Positions 36,048 through 46,161 of a DNA stretch of 64,000 nucleotides are shown here, in pieces. A program made the translations under genes and the position numbers. The notes under the pieces are model-generated. The model was not told the DNA's origin. It saw only the letters and a program-made list of their open reading frames with translations, and made no database searches. This DNA comes from Bdellovibrionales bacterium RIFCSPHIGHO2_01_FULL_40_29 (lineage in GTDB: Bacteria > Bdellovibrionota > Bdellovibrionia > Bdellovibrionales > Bdellovibrionaceae): NCBI GenBank assembly GCA_001771815.1, contig MEPU01000013.1:310001-374000 (forward strand). The letters run 5' to 3'. How positions within the stretch are numbered: the first letter of the stretch is position 1; each line of letters opens with the position of its first letter.

Positions 36048-36887
36048 CTAGGACATAGATTCGTTCACTTCAAAGAAAAGAAGATCTAGGATTTCATGAC
36101 TAGTTTGTTGTACCAGTGGAACGCGATCGATATCAAAATAAAAGCCTGAGAGATCATTTTTAAGTTGAATGCTCCAGGGTTTGGAAGATAAAGATTCCAT
36201 CAGCAGGCACGAGCCAACTAAGATAACTGGACACGAATCTGAGCATTCAGCAGGTAGAAGAGTCAAAAATCTTTCTAATAAGTGAACTTCTGTTGCACTT
36301 AGCATTTCAATATCTTCTATATAAATTGTTGTATCACTTAGCGAAAGTATTTCCTCAGCCGTAGTGGTGGTGTTGATAATATCATTCAAGCGAACAAATA
36401 AGTTGCGCTCACTCATTTCGTGAATTTTTAAGGCCACTTTATGACGGGTCTGCGGTGTATGTGACTTTAAATGAATGATCTGGGAAAGTAATTTTTTACT
36501 TCTGTTTTCTTCGTGATCATCTAGGTCAGCATAAAGCTTAACAACTTTTCGACTTTCACGTTCGGAGTTGTCTTTTTGGTTCAAAATATTTTGCTCCGTA
36601 GTTTTCAAGTGCAGGTTATAAACCTGAGGTTCAACAAGAAACTTTATCAAATCGACTATTTCTGATTTTTGTTCATCAGATAAAAAAGATCCACGATTTA
36701 TAATGATATTACCCAAATCATGATTTTTTAAAGATAACGGAATAATGAAATCATCTCCATGAGAGTAAGCCGTTTTCTTTTGATCATTCAATAATTTCAA
36801 GGCTCGAAACTGCAGAGTCTTTCCATATTTTTCTTCAATCAATTGCAACGTTTTCTTCCAAGCTGAATCTTCTAATATTTGCTTCAT
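36048..36887 (-). CDS. degenerate sigma-54-activator-like protein (pseudo-AAA)
   Basis: Aligned by eye to the sigma-54 activator at 37132, residues 140-275 follow its AAA+ domain. KIHEMS matches KSIHYNS, TIYIEDIEML matches the Walker B line TFFLDEIGDT, and FYFDIDRVPL...ILDLLFF matches YRLNVINIRVPPL...LLVEYF. The Walker A position reads SHTPQTRHKV instead of GENGTGKEL, so ATP binding is probably lost. The GAFTGA loop and the Fis-type HTH are absent. The N-terminus looks like a small sensory domain. GGGG lies 4 bases before the ATG. It may modulate the neighbouring activator; this is inference. Confidence 0.6.
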   Translation of the reverse strand: MKQILEDSAWKKTLQLIEEKYGKTLQFRALKLLNDQKKTAYSHGDDFIIPLSLKNHDLGNIIINRGSFLSDEQKSEIVDLIKFLVEPQVYNLHLKTTEQNILNQKDNSERESRKVVKLYADLDDHEENRSKKLLSQIIHLKSHTPQTRHKVALKIHEMSERNLFVRLNDIINTTTTAEEILSLSDTTIYIEDIEMLSATEVHLLERFLTLLPAECSDSCPVILVGSCLLMESLSSKPWSIQLKNDLSGFYFDIDRVPLVQQTSHEILDLLFFEVNESMS

Positions 36888-37071
36888 TTATCCCCACAGC
36901 GTTAATGAACTTGAGCTCCCGGAATGGGTAGAGTTCAAAGGCTGTGCCGAAAAATGTCGTCGCAGTTAAGGTAATGTGCCAGAGGCAGAATCAAGCAAAA
37001 GAGGGACTCTAACTATCTAGGAAGACTCGAGGTTTAAGCTTATGAAAAAAATACCTGAAAACAAAGTTGAC

Positions 37072-37104
37072 AAAAAAAAGCTCCAAGGCGTTTGCATTGG
37101 AGCT
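37072..37104 (-). terminator. intrinsic terminator of the sigma-54 activator gene
   Basis: AGCTCCAA and TTGGAGCT form an 8-bp stem at 37079-37104, followed on the minus strand by eight Ts. It lies 28 bases after the stop of the activator gene and separates it from the pseudo-AAA gene, so the two have independent transcripts. Confidence 0.8.
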
Positions 37105-37131
37105 ATGATCTATTGGACAGTATTGTAAATT

Positions 37132-38688
37132 CTATCGAGCAAGCTTGCGTTTGTCTAAAGCATACTTTTCGACTTTCATAATCAATCCCGCACGACTAAT
37201 TCCCAGCTCTTTTGCCAGTTTGGACTTATTCCATCCTGTGCGACGTAAGCCTTCTTTAATCATTTCGCGTTCAAGTTCTTCTAAAGCATCTTTGAGTTTA
37301 CCGTGAAGTCGTGAGCCTTGAACTTTTGTTTTCTCGCCAAGTTCTAAAATTTTAGGAGAAAGAATTTCATGACCGATTTTTTGCTCATCTCCAGCCAAAA
37401 CGCATAAACGTTCAATTTCATTTTGCAATTCACGCACATTTCCAGGCCATGGATAATCATATAATTTTTCAATGGCTCGGCCCATTAAGGATTTCTTTGG
37501 TTTATTTGAAGACTCTGCGGCTTTAGATAGAAAGTATTCAACGAGCAACGGAATATCTTCTTTGCGTTCGCGCAGTGGAGGAACGCGGATATTAATAACA
37601 TTCAAGCGATAGTACAAATCTTCTCGAAAAGTGCCTTGCTCGACCATCTCACGAAGGTTTCTGTTTGTTGCCGCAACGATACGAACATCAACTTTACGCA
37701 TTTCCGTAGATCCAACCGGAGTAAATGTACCCTCTTGCAAAACGCGAAGTAACTTAACCTGCATTTGTGGTGAGGTGTCACCGATTTCATCTAAAAAGAA
37801 AGTTCCTTTGTCGGCCATTTCAAAAAGACCTTTTTTGTCTTTTAAAGCACCAGTAAATGAACCTTTGATATGACCAAAAAGTTCAGATTCTAAAAGATTA
37901 TCATTGAATGCCGAACAGTTTTGAATAACAAATGCTTTATCTTTACGATGTGAGTTGTAGTGAATGGATTTTGCAATCAACTCTTTACCAGTACCATTTT
38001 CACCTTGAATCATCACAGTTGAATCCGCAAATTTGATTTTATCCATTAAAGCATACAGTGATTGCATCGGTTTGGATTTACCCATCATGTTGTCATATTT
38101 AAATCGGTTTCCCAATTCCTTATTCAGTTCCGTGATTTTATTCTCGCGACTCGAAATTTCAACATGCAAAGTCACAATCTCTTGCGCAACCAGCTCAACC
38201 AGTTCACAAAAGTGTTGGCGATTTGAATCATCAACGTACTGAAACTTACTGACAGATTTTTCAATCAGTTCATTGGTGCAACCAAAGGCGGCTAAACGTT
38301 CACGAACTTCCAAAGAACGAGTGGAAATTTGAGCGTCTTTAAAGAACCCCATAGCTACAACAGTTCCAACAAAATCATTTTCGATGATGATGGGAAAGAC
38401 ACAGACATCAAATCCTGATGCATCCCATTTTTTGATAAGATACCGATTTTGTGATTGCCGTAGATCTTGAATAGAGTTTGAAACCAACTCGGCCAAACTA
38501 TTTTGAGTAACTTCTTTATTGACGAGATAATTCACTGCGGGATTGGCATAAGTAATTTTATCACCCTCAAAACCTTTTAAGTGACCGCGCTCGTCTGTGA
38601 ATACGATGTCAATATTCCACCATGCATGCAGAATATGTTTTAATTTTTTGATAACATGTATATGTTCGAAATCATCCCAATTAATCAT
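37132..38688 (-). CDS. sigma-54-dependent transcriptional activator
   Basis: The 518-residue protein has an N-terminal sensory domain (residues 1-185, GAF/PocR-like, with FDVCVFPIII and VGTVVAMGFF strands) and a linker coiled coil. The AAA+ domain carries Walker A GENGTGKE near residue 233, the sigma-54 contact loop GSFTGA, Walker B FFLDEIGD and the arginine-finger REDLYYRLNV line. A Fis-type HTH follows at the end (KSKLAKELGISRAGLI). GSFTGA instead of GAFTGA is a known tolerated variant. AAAAGGAG lies 7 bases before the ATG. Target genes are unknown. Confidence 0.9.
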   Translation of the reverse strand: MINWDDFEHIHVIKKLKHILHAWWNIDIVFTDERGHLKGFEGDKITYANPAVNYLVNKEVTQNSLAELVSNSIQDLRQSQNRYLIKKWDASGFDVCVFPIIIENDFVGTVVAMGFFKDAQISTRSLEVRERLAAFGCTNELIEKSVSKFQYVDDSNRQHFCELVELVAQEIVTLHVEISSRENKITELNKELGNRFKYDNMMGKSKPMQSLYALMDKIKFADSTVMIQGENGTGKELIAKSIHYNSHRKDKAFVIQNCSAFNDNLLESELFGHIKGSFTGALKDKKGLFEMADKGTFFLDEIGDTSPQMQVKLLRVLQEGTFTPVGSTEMRKVDVRIVAATNRNLREMVEQGTFREDLYYRLNVINIRVPPLRERKEDIPLLVEYFLSKAAESSNKPKKSLMGRAIEKLYDYPWPGNVRELQNEIERLCVLAGDEQKIGHEILSPKILELGEKTKVQGSRLHGKLKDALEELEREMIKEGLRRTGWNKSKLAKELGISRAGLIMKVEKYALDKRKLAR

Positions 38689-38842
38689 CGAAAGCTCCTT
38701 TTAACGTTTTATGTCGAATAATTAATCGTCAATAAAGTGGACAGACTTGAGTGATGTATGAAAAATAATGAAAAATAATTAGTCAGATCGCACGTAAGCA
38801 TCTTGTGTTGTAACTTGATACACACGACAATGGTCTGGCTGC

Positions 38843-40552
38843 TTAGCGTAGCTGAGCCTCAAAAAGTGATTTGTATTTACCATTCTGATTCAATAGGTCT
38901 GCATGTTTTCCAGACTCGACCACAACGCCTTTGTTAAGCACTAATATAGTGTCAGCATTTTGAATTGTCGATAAACGGTGAGCAATAACAAAAGTTGTAC
39001 GGCCCGCCATCAGACGTTCAAGACCTTTTTGAACTTGAACCTCGCTGACAGAATCCAAAGCGCTGGTGGCTTCATCAAGAATTAAAATAGGAGCATCTTT
39101 ATATAGTGCACGAGCAATGCCCACGCGTTGTTTTTCACCACCGGAGAGCAAGTTGCCTCGTTCGCCCACGCGAGTTTCATATTGATAGGGTTGTTTTAAA
39201 ATAAAATCATGAGCAAAGGCTGCTTGTGAAGCATCAAGAACAGAAGTCTCTTTTTCAATTCCAGCCTTAATATTATTTTCAATAGAATCCGCAAACAAGA
39301 AAACATCCTGAGAAACATAGCCAATATTTTTGCGCAAATCAGCCAGTTGGATTTCTTTGACATCCTGAGAGCCAATAAAAATTGAGCCATTTGATGGATC
39401 ATAAAAACGCGCCAATAAATTTGCCAAAGTCGATTTGCCACTTCCACTTTCACCAACAAAGGCTACAACCTGTCCTTTTTTAACAGAAAGGTTAAAATCT
39501 TTGATTAAAAGATTATCTCCATAACCAAAACTTACATTGCGATATTCAATTGTATCCCAAAACTGTGGAAAAGGTTGCGGATAAGTGGCTTCGTGGACCT
39601 CGCTGTCTTCGTCTAAAATATGGAATACGCGTTCAGCGGCCACTCGCGTTTCTTGGATACGAACATAGGCCTCTTGAAATTTTTTAATTGGCTCATTGAT
39701 TTGTAACAATGCCGTAATAAATCCAATCAAAGTGCCTGCTGTTGCAACACCCATTGAAATCCGTTGTGAAAAATAAAATATAACAGCTAAAACTAAAAAA
39801 GTTGCAATCAGTTCAGTAATTGGACCCATCAGTTCGACGCGTGAATGAACGCTACGTCGCATGCGAACAAACTCAGAACCTAAAACATGCAGGCGATTTT
39901 CCATTTTTTTTTCAAGATTGAAAGACTGAATTGTTCGAACACCATCAAGAGATTCTTTAATGGTTGAAGTGATTTTCTCAAGATGCTCAATTCCGAATAA
40001 TGAAGCCTTTCGGATTCCCTTCGAGATCTTTCGAAGAAATAAAATCAAAATAGGAACAATCAGAAAAATATAAACGGTTAACTGCGAATCTAAAAAAAAT
40101 AAATTGGCGATTAAAAAAATAAAAATCAATGGCGCACTAAAAAGATCTGCAAATAGACGCAGCCCATCTTGGATGACGCGGATATCATTAAATGTTCGAC
40201 TCAGAAGCCCGCCAGAACCTGCGGCATAGTTGTTGTGAAACTTAAGATTTAACCTCATGAATTTGGCCTGGAGTTTTTCACGCAAAGATTGCACCACTTT
40301 TTCAGAGGCCATATTCATAAGATAGATATGAAAATATCGGCTTACAGCAATACCAAATGAAAGTGCTAAACCAATCCAAGCCAAAGATTTTAATTTTTCA
40401 GGGGATGACGAAGCATCGATCATTCTTTGGATGAAAATAGCTATTTGGCCTTTACAAGCCGCGCCGGTTATTCCTGTTAAAGCGACAATAATCAGATACT
40501 TTTTTTGAAGAAAAAGTTCTTTTAAAGTCAGCCTTAATTCTTTTGGAAGCAT
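38843..40552 (-). CDS. MsbA-like ABC exporter (fused permease-ATPase)
   Basis: The 569-residue half-transporter has six membrane helices in residues 1-300 and a nucleotide-binding domain with Walker A GESGSGKSTLAN, signature LLSGGEKQRVGIARAL, Walker B ILILDEATSALD and the H-loop IAHRLST. It belongs to the MsbA/LmrA group, so lipid A or lipid-like export is likely, but other substrates cannot be excluded. Its ATG overlaps the uvrA stop as TAATG, making it the third gene of the pbp1A-uvrA-exporter operon. Confidence 0.85.
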   Translation of the reverse strand: MLPKELRLTLKELFLQKKYLIIVALTGITGAACKGQIAIFIQRMIDASSSPEKLKSLAWIGLALSFGIAVSRYFHIYLMNMASEKVVQSLREKLQAKFMRLNLKFHNNYAAGSGGLLSRTFNDIRVIQDGLRLFADLFSAPLIFIFLIANLFFLDSQLTVYIFLIVPILILFLRKISKGIRKASLFGIEHLEKITSTIKESLDGVRTIQSFNLEKKMENRLHVLGSEFVRMRRSVHSRVELMGPITELIATFLVLAVIFYFSQRISMGVATAGTLIGFITALLQINEPIKKFQEAYVRIQETRVAAERVFHILDEDSEVHEATYPQPFPQFWDTIEYRNVSFGYGDNLLIKDFNLSVKKGQVVAFVGESGSGKSTLANLLARFYDPSNGSIFIGSQDVKEIQLADLRKNIGYVSQDVFLFADSIENNIKAGIEKETSVLDASQAAFAHDFILKQPYQYETRVGERGNLLSGGEKQRVGIARALYKDAPILILDEATSALDSVSEVQVQKGLERLMAGRTTFVIAHRLSTIQNADTILVLNKGVVVESGKHADLLNQNGKYKSLFEAQLR

Positions 40553-43404
40553 TACATCCCCACGTACTTTCTTAAATACTGTCCCGTTAAACTTTTCTTG
40601 CAGGCAATGATCTGTTCAGGAGAGCCTGCGGCGACGACAGTACCTCCATTTTTACCAGCTTCTGGGCCCATATCAATCACATAATCTGCACTTTTTATAA
40701 CGTCCAAATTGTGTTCAACAACGATTACCGAGCCACCGGATTCAATCAATTTATGCAAAACATTCATTAATAATTCAACTTCACGGAAGTGCAATCCTGT
40801 GGTGGGCTCATCTAAAATATAGAGAGTCGCTTTTTGGGTTACCTGGGAAAGTTCTTTTGCTATTTTTAAGCGCTGTGATTCTCCACCACTTAGTGAGCTG
40901 GCGGGTTGACCCAATGTTAAATAGTCCAATCCAACTTCTTTAAGCACAGACAGAGGTTTTCGAATATTCGGATGGGCGACGAAAAAATTCATAGCCTCGG
41001 CCACGGTTAACGAAAGAATCTGATGAATGTTTTTATTTTGCACTGTGATTTCTAAAATTTCAGGTCGATACTTTTTGCCATCACAAATATCGCAGGGAAT
41101 GATGACATTATCCATAAACTGCATATCGATTTCTTCGTAACCTGTTCCCTTGCACGATGGACATCGGCCCCCATCAACATTCAAACTAAATGTTCCTGCA
41201 GTGTATCCACGCTGAACAGATTCCGAAGTTCCTGCCATCAGTGTTCGAATGGCATCAAAAGCTTTTAAATACGTGATGGGTGAGCTTCGCGCCGATTTTC
41301 CAATAGGGGATTGATCAATCAATAAAACATTTTTCAAATTTTCAAAACCATAAAGTTTTGAAAATTCTTGAACAGGTTCGAATTCTAAATTCAGTTTTCT
41401 GGCCAATGCGGGATAAAGAGTTTTGCTGACAAGTGTTGATTTTCCAGAGCCACTAACGCCGCTCACAACAACAAGTCTGTTAAGCGGAAATTCAACGGAT
41501 ACGTTTTTTAAATTATGTCCTTTACATCCCATGAGCTCGAGCTTGTAACGATAGTTCTCTAACTCTACGGGACGAGTCACTCGTAAAGGGATCCATTTTT
41601 GCGGACGCAGGTAAGGAACCGTGATAGATTTTTCAGAGTCATAAAAGTTCTCGGTTTTTCCAGAATAGATGACGGTTCCTCCAAGATATCCAGAGCCCGG
41701 TCCCATTTCGATAATATTTTCAGAATTTTTTATAACATCGTGGTCATGTTCAACAATGACGAGAGTATTTCCCAAGTTTTTAAGGTCTTTTAATATGGAT
41801 ATTAATCGATCGTTGTCGCGTGGATGCAGTCCAACAGTGGGCTCATCTAAAACATAAAGTGTTTGTGAAAGTCCCATTCCTAATTGGTTAGCCAGAATAA
41901 GTCGTTGGTATTCTCCTCCGGAAAGGGTTCGGGTTTCGCGATCCATTGTTAGGTAATTCACGCCGACACGCATCAGAAAATTAAGGCGAGATCGCAGTTG
42001 TTTAAGAACTTCGCCGGCAACTTCAATTTGAAATTCAGACAATTCAATTTTTTCAAAAAAAGTAAAAAGATCTTCAATTGTTAATGAGGTGAGTTCTGTT
42101 ATATTTTTTTTGTGGATTAAAATGGTTTTTACTTCTTTACGTAATCGCGATCCATTACAATCATGACATAATCTGGGACTGCGATATCGTGAAATAAAAA
42201 CGCGCACGTGCATTTTATACTTTATTTGTTCGAGGTACTGAAATAACCCTTTGATACCAAAAAAATCATCATTTCCATCCCACAAAGTATCACGAGTAGT
42301 CTTTGGCAAATCCTTCCAAGGTTTTTGTAAATCAAATTTTCTTTTCTTACAGTAGGCATAAAGAGCTTTTTTATCTTGTTCAGCGCTAGGCATGGTAAAG
42401 GGGTGAAGTGCGCCCTCGGATAAAGATAAGCCTGGATTGGGCACAACTTTCGCTTCATCCAATTCAAGAATATTTCCAAAGCCTTTGCACGTTGGGCAAG
42501 CGCCAATTGGAGAGTTGAAAGAGAATAGCTTTGAGGTCATTTGGGGTGGCGACCAACTGCAAATTGGACACGCGGGCTCCTCGCTGAGTTTTAAAAATTC
42601 ACCATCTGTTGTGACAACCAAAGCGCGTCGAGAGACCACACCAGTTATGTACTTTACGCTGGCATCATAGGCCTGCGTGAGAGAATCCGTCAGTCGGCCC
42701 TTCTCTTCAGAATTAAACGACATTCGGTCAATAACAATATAGAACGTATCACTGGGAATACCTTTTTTGATGTTTGCAGTTTCTGCAAAATCAATCAGGG
42801 GGGCAACCTCGTATGCCAACGGCTCAGATTTAGATTTTCTTTTCTTTTCTTTTAAAGTGGTTATTCTCAAGAATCCATCTTGAAGCAGGATCGAAAGTAA
42901 TTTTTTTCCTTCAACAACTCGATTTGTTTTTGGGACTTCGACAAGAATATAACCGCGTTTATCATTAAGATTCTTTAGGACTAAATCTGTCGCCTCTGTT
43001 GTAGAAATTTTTGTGGCTGGAATATGATGAGTCGGGCAATAGGCTGTTCCTATTTTTTCATAAAATAGTCTGAGATAATCAATAATTTCAGTCGTTGTGC
43101 CCACTGTTGATCGACTTGATTTAATTGTATTTTTTTGTTCAATCGAAATCGCTGGAGGAATATTATCAATGCCTTCGATATCTGGCTTTGGTGCTTTATT
43201 TAAAAATTGGCGAGCGTAATTAGACATGCTTTCAATAAAGCGTCTTTGACCTTCGGCAAACAATGTTTCAAAGGCTAGTGAACTTTTTCCGGATCCAGAC
43301 GGACCACAAATAACAGTGAGCTTTCCAATTGGAATTTTCACTTCGATATTTTTAAGGTTATTTTGTTTGATACCCCAAATGTGAATATTTTTTTGGTTGC
43401 TCAT
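40552..43404 (-). CDS. uvrA: excinuclease ABC subunit A
   Basis: The 950-residue UvrA has two ABC ATPase halves: Walker A with K40 (CGPSGSGKSS) and a second in VSGSGKSTL near residue 655, signatures LSGGEYQRL and LSGGESQRL, and Walker B VLDEPTVGLH and ILDEPTTGLH. CxxC zinc modules are visible (CPIC..., CPTC, CHDC, then CPSC with CDIC). It finds bulky DNA lesions and loads UvrB. It begins 16 bases after the PBP1A stop, an unusual partner, and overlaps the exporter gene by one base. Confidence 0.96.
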   Translation of the reverse strand: MSNQKNIHIWGIKQNNLKNIEVKIPIGKLTVICGPSGSGKSSLAFETLFAEGQRRFIESMSNYARQFLNKAPKPDIEGIDNIPPAISIEQKNTIKSSRSTVGTTTEIIDYLRLFYEKIGTAYCPTHHIPATKISTTEATDLVLKNLNDKRGYILVEVPKTNRVVEGKKLLSILLQDGFLRITTLKEKKRKSKSEPLAYEVAPLIDFAETANIKKGIPSDTFYIVIDRMSFNSEEKGRLTDSLTQAYDASVKYITGVVSRRALVVTTDGEFLKLSEEPACPICSWSPPQMTSKLFSFNSPIGACPTCKGFGNILELDEAKVVPNPGLSLSEGALHPFTMPSAEQDKKALYAYCKKRKFDLQKPWKDLPKTTRDTLWDGNDDFFGIKGLFQYLEQIKYKMHVRVFISRYRSPRLCHDCNGSRLRKEVKTILIHKKNITELTSLTIEDLFTFFEKIELSEFQIEVAGEVLKQLRSRLNFLMRVGVNYLTMDRETRTLSGGEYQRLILANQLGMGLSQTLYVLDEPTVGLHPRDNDRLISILKDLKNLGNTLVIVEHDHDVIKNSENIIEMGPGSGYLGGTVIYSGKTENFYDSEKSITVPYLRPQKWIPLRVTRPVELENYRYKLELMGCKGHNLKNVSVEFPLNRLVVVSGVSGSGKSTLVSKTLYPALARKLNLEFEPVQEFSKLYGFENLKNVLLIDQSPIGKSARSSPITYLKAFDAIRTLMAGTSESVQRGYTAGTFSLNVDGGRCPSCKGTGYEEIDMQFMDNVIIPCDICDGKKYRPEILEITVQNKNIHQILSLTVAEAMNFFVAHPNIRKPLSVLKEVGLDYLTLGQPASSLSGGESQRLKIAKELSQVTQKATLYILDEPTTGLHFREVELLMNVLHKLIESGGSVIVVEHNLDVIKSADYVIDMGPEAGKNGGTVVAAGSPEQIIACKKSLTGQYLRKYVGM

Positions 43405-43420
43405 CTACCTCAATACGATG

Positions 43421-46090
43421 TTATTCATCGATGTCCTGTTTTAAGTGATCTGTTGTTTCTTCAGATCGACTGGCAGCGGCAGTTGGCTCAGTTCCATCAA
43501 TATAGGCCTGAGTGATAACTCGCTTGCTAGCCGAATGGGCCAGCTTACCAGTTTCGGCATCAATTTTCACTAATTTGACTCCGTCAGGCATAGGAAAACT
43601 CAGAATCGGCAATTTCTGGTGCGCGTCTTTCATATAGTCTAGCCAGATTGGTAACGCGGATCTTCCCCCAACCTCAGATTTTCCAAGAGTATGCTCTTTG
43701 TCAAATCCGACCCAAACTCCTGTTGCAATGTTCGGTGTATAACCCAAAAACCAAGCATCTACATAACCATTTGTAGAGCCCGTTTTTCCTGCAACCTCTC
43801 GACCTAGCGAGGCAGCCCGGGCGCCAGTTCCATGGGGATCATCAACGGCACCTCGAAGCATATTTGTTATGACATAGGCTGTCTGTGGGCGGATCAATTG
43901 ATCGGGGTTGTTAAAATAGAATGAGTTCACATTTTTTTCAGTTTCTGGTGAGGCTTCGGAATCTTCAACGGGTTTTGGAGCCGCATTCTTTTCAAGGAAA
44001 GCTTTGCGTTTTTCTTCGAAGGCGGTCTCAATGTCTTTGGTTTCTTCTAAAAATCGAGATTCAAGAGAAACATTTTCAATTAAAATTTTTCCTTGGCGAT
44101 CAATGACTTTCTTGATCATTCGCGGTCTCGTTTTTAAACCCATGCGACCAAACTGTGAAAAAACTTTAGTCATCTCATAAAGAGTCAACGAGCTTGATCC
44201 CAGGACAAGTGTAAAATCGGGATTGAGTTTTGAAAAAATTCCGAGGCGTTGTGCAAATTCTGTCGCAAAGGGAACGCCGACATCTTCCATAATTTTTACT
44301 GCAGGAATATTGAGGGATTTAACCAACGCATTACGCATGGTAATTTCGCCGTTGAACTCGCGACCATGGTTGGATGGTTTCCAAACTTTTTCATCACCTT
44401 GTCCTTCCTCGTCAGTGCCGGCTTGTTTATAAATAATAGGAGCATCAATTATAGGAGTCGAAGGGTTATAGCCTTTATCCAGAGCCGCTGCGTACACAAG
44501 AGCTTTGAACGCAGAACCTGTTTGGCGAGCAGCTTGAAGCGTTCGGTTGAATTCATTGCGTGCAAAACTGTAACCGCCGACCATGGCCAAAACATCTTCT
44601 GTCTGCTGATCAATCGAAAGAAGCGAGCCTTCGATAAGAGGCTCTTGATCAAGCTCAAGTGCTAAATAAGGTTTTGGATCTGGCAGAGTGAGGCCCTTTT
44701 TGCTCAGTTTGGCTTTATTCCATAGAAACTGCGTATCAGTAATTTTGACCAAAATAACATCGCCTTTTTTCAACGCTTGCGAAGGCTTTTTAATTAAATC
44801 CAGTTCTGATTTTTTTTCAAAATTTGGTTTGCGCGCCCAATTCATGGATTCAAATTCGATCAGACCTTTTGCCTCAGGCAATTGAACTTCAACATACCCA
44901 TTGATGTCATCAACCAGTAAAACAACACCTTCATAAGTTGAGGCAACTTTCATAAACGAAGGTAATTTTTCAGTACTAATACGCAGAGCTTTCGGATTTT
45001 TCTTTGTGGCCAACCAATCAATTTCAGCAAATGTTCCATCAGGCAAAATGGTTCGTTCTGGGTTTGATTCACTGATTAATTTTTTCTTTTGTTTTTCAAG
45101 AAACTCATTGATGTCGTCAGAATCTGCCAAGTGATTTAGTGGTCCGCGAAATCCTTGCCGACGATCCAATTCTTTAAGCCCCTTAACAATGGATAGATTT
45201 GCAGAATGTTGATCCTCAAGATCCAAAGACGTGTACACTTTGACACCCTGATCTAGAATAACGTCCTCGCCTAATTGTTGGATCAAAAGTTGCCGAACTG
45301 TTTCTAAATAAAAAGGAGCCATTTGTTCGTAGTCCTCACGAAGATAAACCTTGATGGGCCATTGAATGGCGGCGTCAGCTTCGTCTTTTTTAATATAACC
45401 CATATCAGCCATTCGATTTAAAACATAAACTTGTCGTTCTTTGGCGCGGGATGGGTTTTTAACTGGAGAATATTCTGATGGTGCTTTTGGTAAACCAGCA
45501 AGCATTGCAGCTTCGGCAGCAGCCAACTGTTTGGTCGATTTTTTAAAATAGGTTTGTGCCGCCATTTCAATACCATAAGCGCCCTGCCCAAAATAAATTT
45601 GATTTAAATAGAGATAAAGGATCTCTTCTTTTTTGAGATTTTTTTCCATTTGAATCGCTAATAGAATATCACGAATTTTTCTAGAAATTGTTCTTTCATT
45701 GGTGAGTAATAATGTTTTAGCAACCTGTTGTGTGATGGTTGAACCACCCTGAACATTTCGACCAGCTTTGATATTAGCAATTGCAGCTCGAACAAGCGCC
45801 GACAGATTGATACCATGATGTTCAAAAAATTGATCATCTTCAGCAGCTAAAAAAGCATTGACGACATGCTTGGGAATATCTTTGTAGGGGACCAGCACGC
45901 GTCTTTCACGGAAAAATTCACCGAATTTTTTATTATTGCGGTCGTAAACTTGTGATACGAGTAAGGGTTTATAATCTTCAACTTTAATGATCTCGGGCAA
46001 AGATTTTTTAACCGAAAGATAGAGCAAATACAAACTGCTGCATCCAATTAGAAACAGAGCAAAAAAACCAAGCAAAACTTTTTTTAACAT
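43421..46090 (-). CDS. penicillin-binding protein 1A (bifunctional)
   Basis: The 889-residue class A PBP has an N-terminal anchor, a glycosyltransferase domain (EDDQFFEHHGI with the catalytic glutamate; GGSTITQQVAK; AYGIEMAAQTYF), an inserted OB-like domain (about 330-470) and a transpeptidase domain with SxxK at S526-K529 (SAFK), SLN and KTGS near residue 768. It polymerises and cross-links peptidoglycan at the inner membrane. An acidic EDSEASPETEKN stretch interrupts the late part. GAGGT lies 5 bases before the ATG. First gene of the operon with uvrA. Confidence 0.93.
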   Translation of the reverse strand: MLKKVLLGFFALFLIGCSSLYLLYLSVKKSLPEIIKVEDYKPLLVSQVYDRNNKKFGEFFRERRVLVPYKDIPKHVVNAFLAAEDDQFFEHHGINLSALVRAAIANIKAGRNVQGGSTITQQVAKTLLLTNERTISRKIRDILLAIQMEKNLKKEEILYLYLNQIYFGQGAYGIEMAAQTYFKKSTKQLAAAEAAMLAGLPKAPSEYSPVKNPSRAKERQVYVLNRMADMGYIKKDEADAAIQWPIKVYLREDYEQMAPFYLETVRQLLIQQLGEDVILDQGVKVYTSLDLEDQHSANLSIVKGLKELDRRQGFRGPLNHLADSDDINEFLEKQKKKLISESNPERTILPDGTFAEIDWLATKKNPKALRISTEKLPSFMKVASTYEGVVLLVDDINGYVEVQLPEAKGLIEFESMNWARKPNFEKKSELDLIKKPSQALKKGDVILVKITDTQFLWNKAKLSKKGLTLPDPKPYLALELDQEPLIEGSLLSIDQQTEDVLAMVGGYSFARNEFNRTLQAARQTGSAFKALVYAAALDKGYNPSTPIIDAPIIYKQAGTDEEGQGDEKVWKPSNHGREFNGEITMRNALVKSLNIPAVKIMEDVGVPFATEFAQRLGIFSKLNPDFTLVLGSSSLTLYEMTKVFSQFGRMGLKTRPRMIKKVIDRQGKILIENVSLESRFLEETKDIETAFEEKRKAFLEKNAAPKPVEDSEASPETEKNVNSFYFNNPDQLIRPQTAYVITNMLRGAVDDPHGTGARAASLGREVAGKTGSTNGYVDAWFLGYTPNIATGVWVGFDKEHTLGKSEVGGRSALPIWLDYMKDAHQKLPILSFPMPDGVKLVKIDAETGKLAHSASKRVITQAYIDGTEPTAAASRSEETTDHLKQDIDE

Positions 46091-46161
46091 GTTGACCTCA
46101 AAGACTTAGAACGTATCATTTTTTTTGGAATAGGTCAGGCCATAGAGGTGACCTAGACTGG

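Noticed and set aside
37042-37128. 28-residue plus-strand frame beginning MKKIPENK
   Set aside because: It runs through the terminator stem of the sigma-54 activator gene and has no clear ribosome binding site; chance is more likely.
44249-44665. 138-residue plus-strand frame
   Set aside because: Fully antisense to the transpeptidase domain of PBP1A, whose catalytic motifs establish the real frame.
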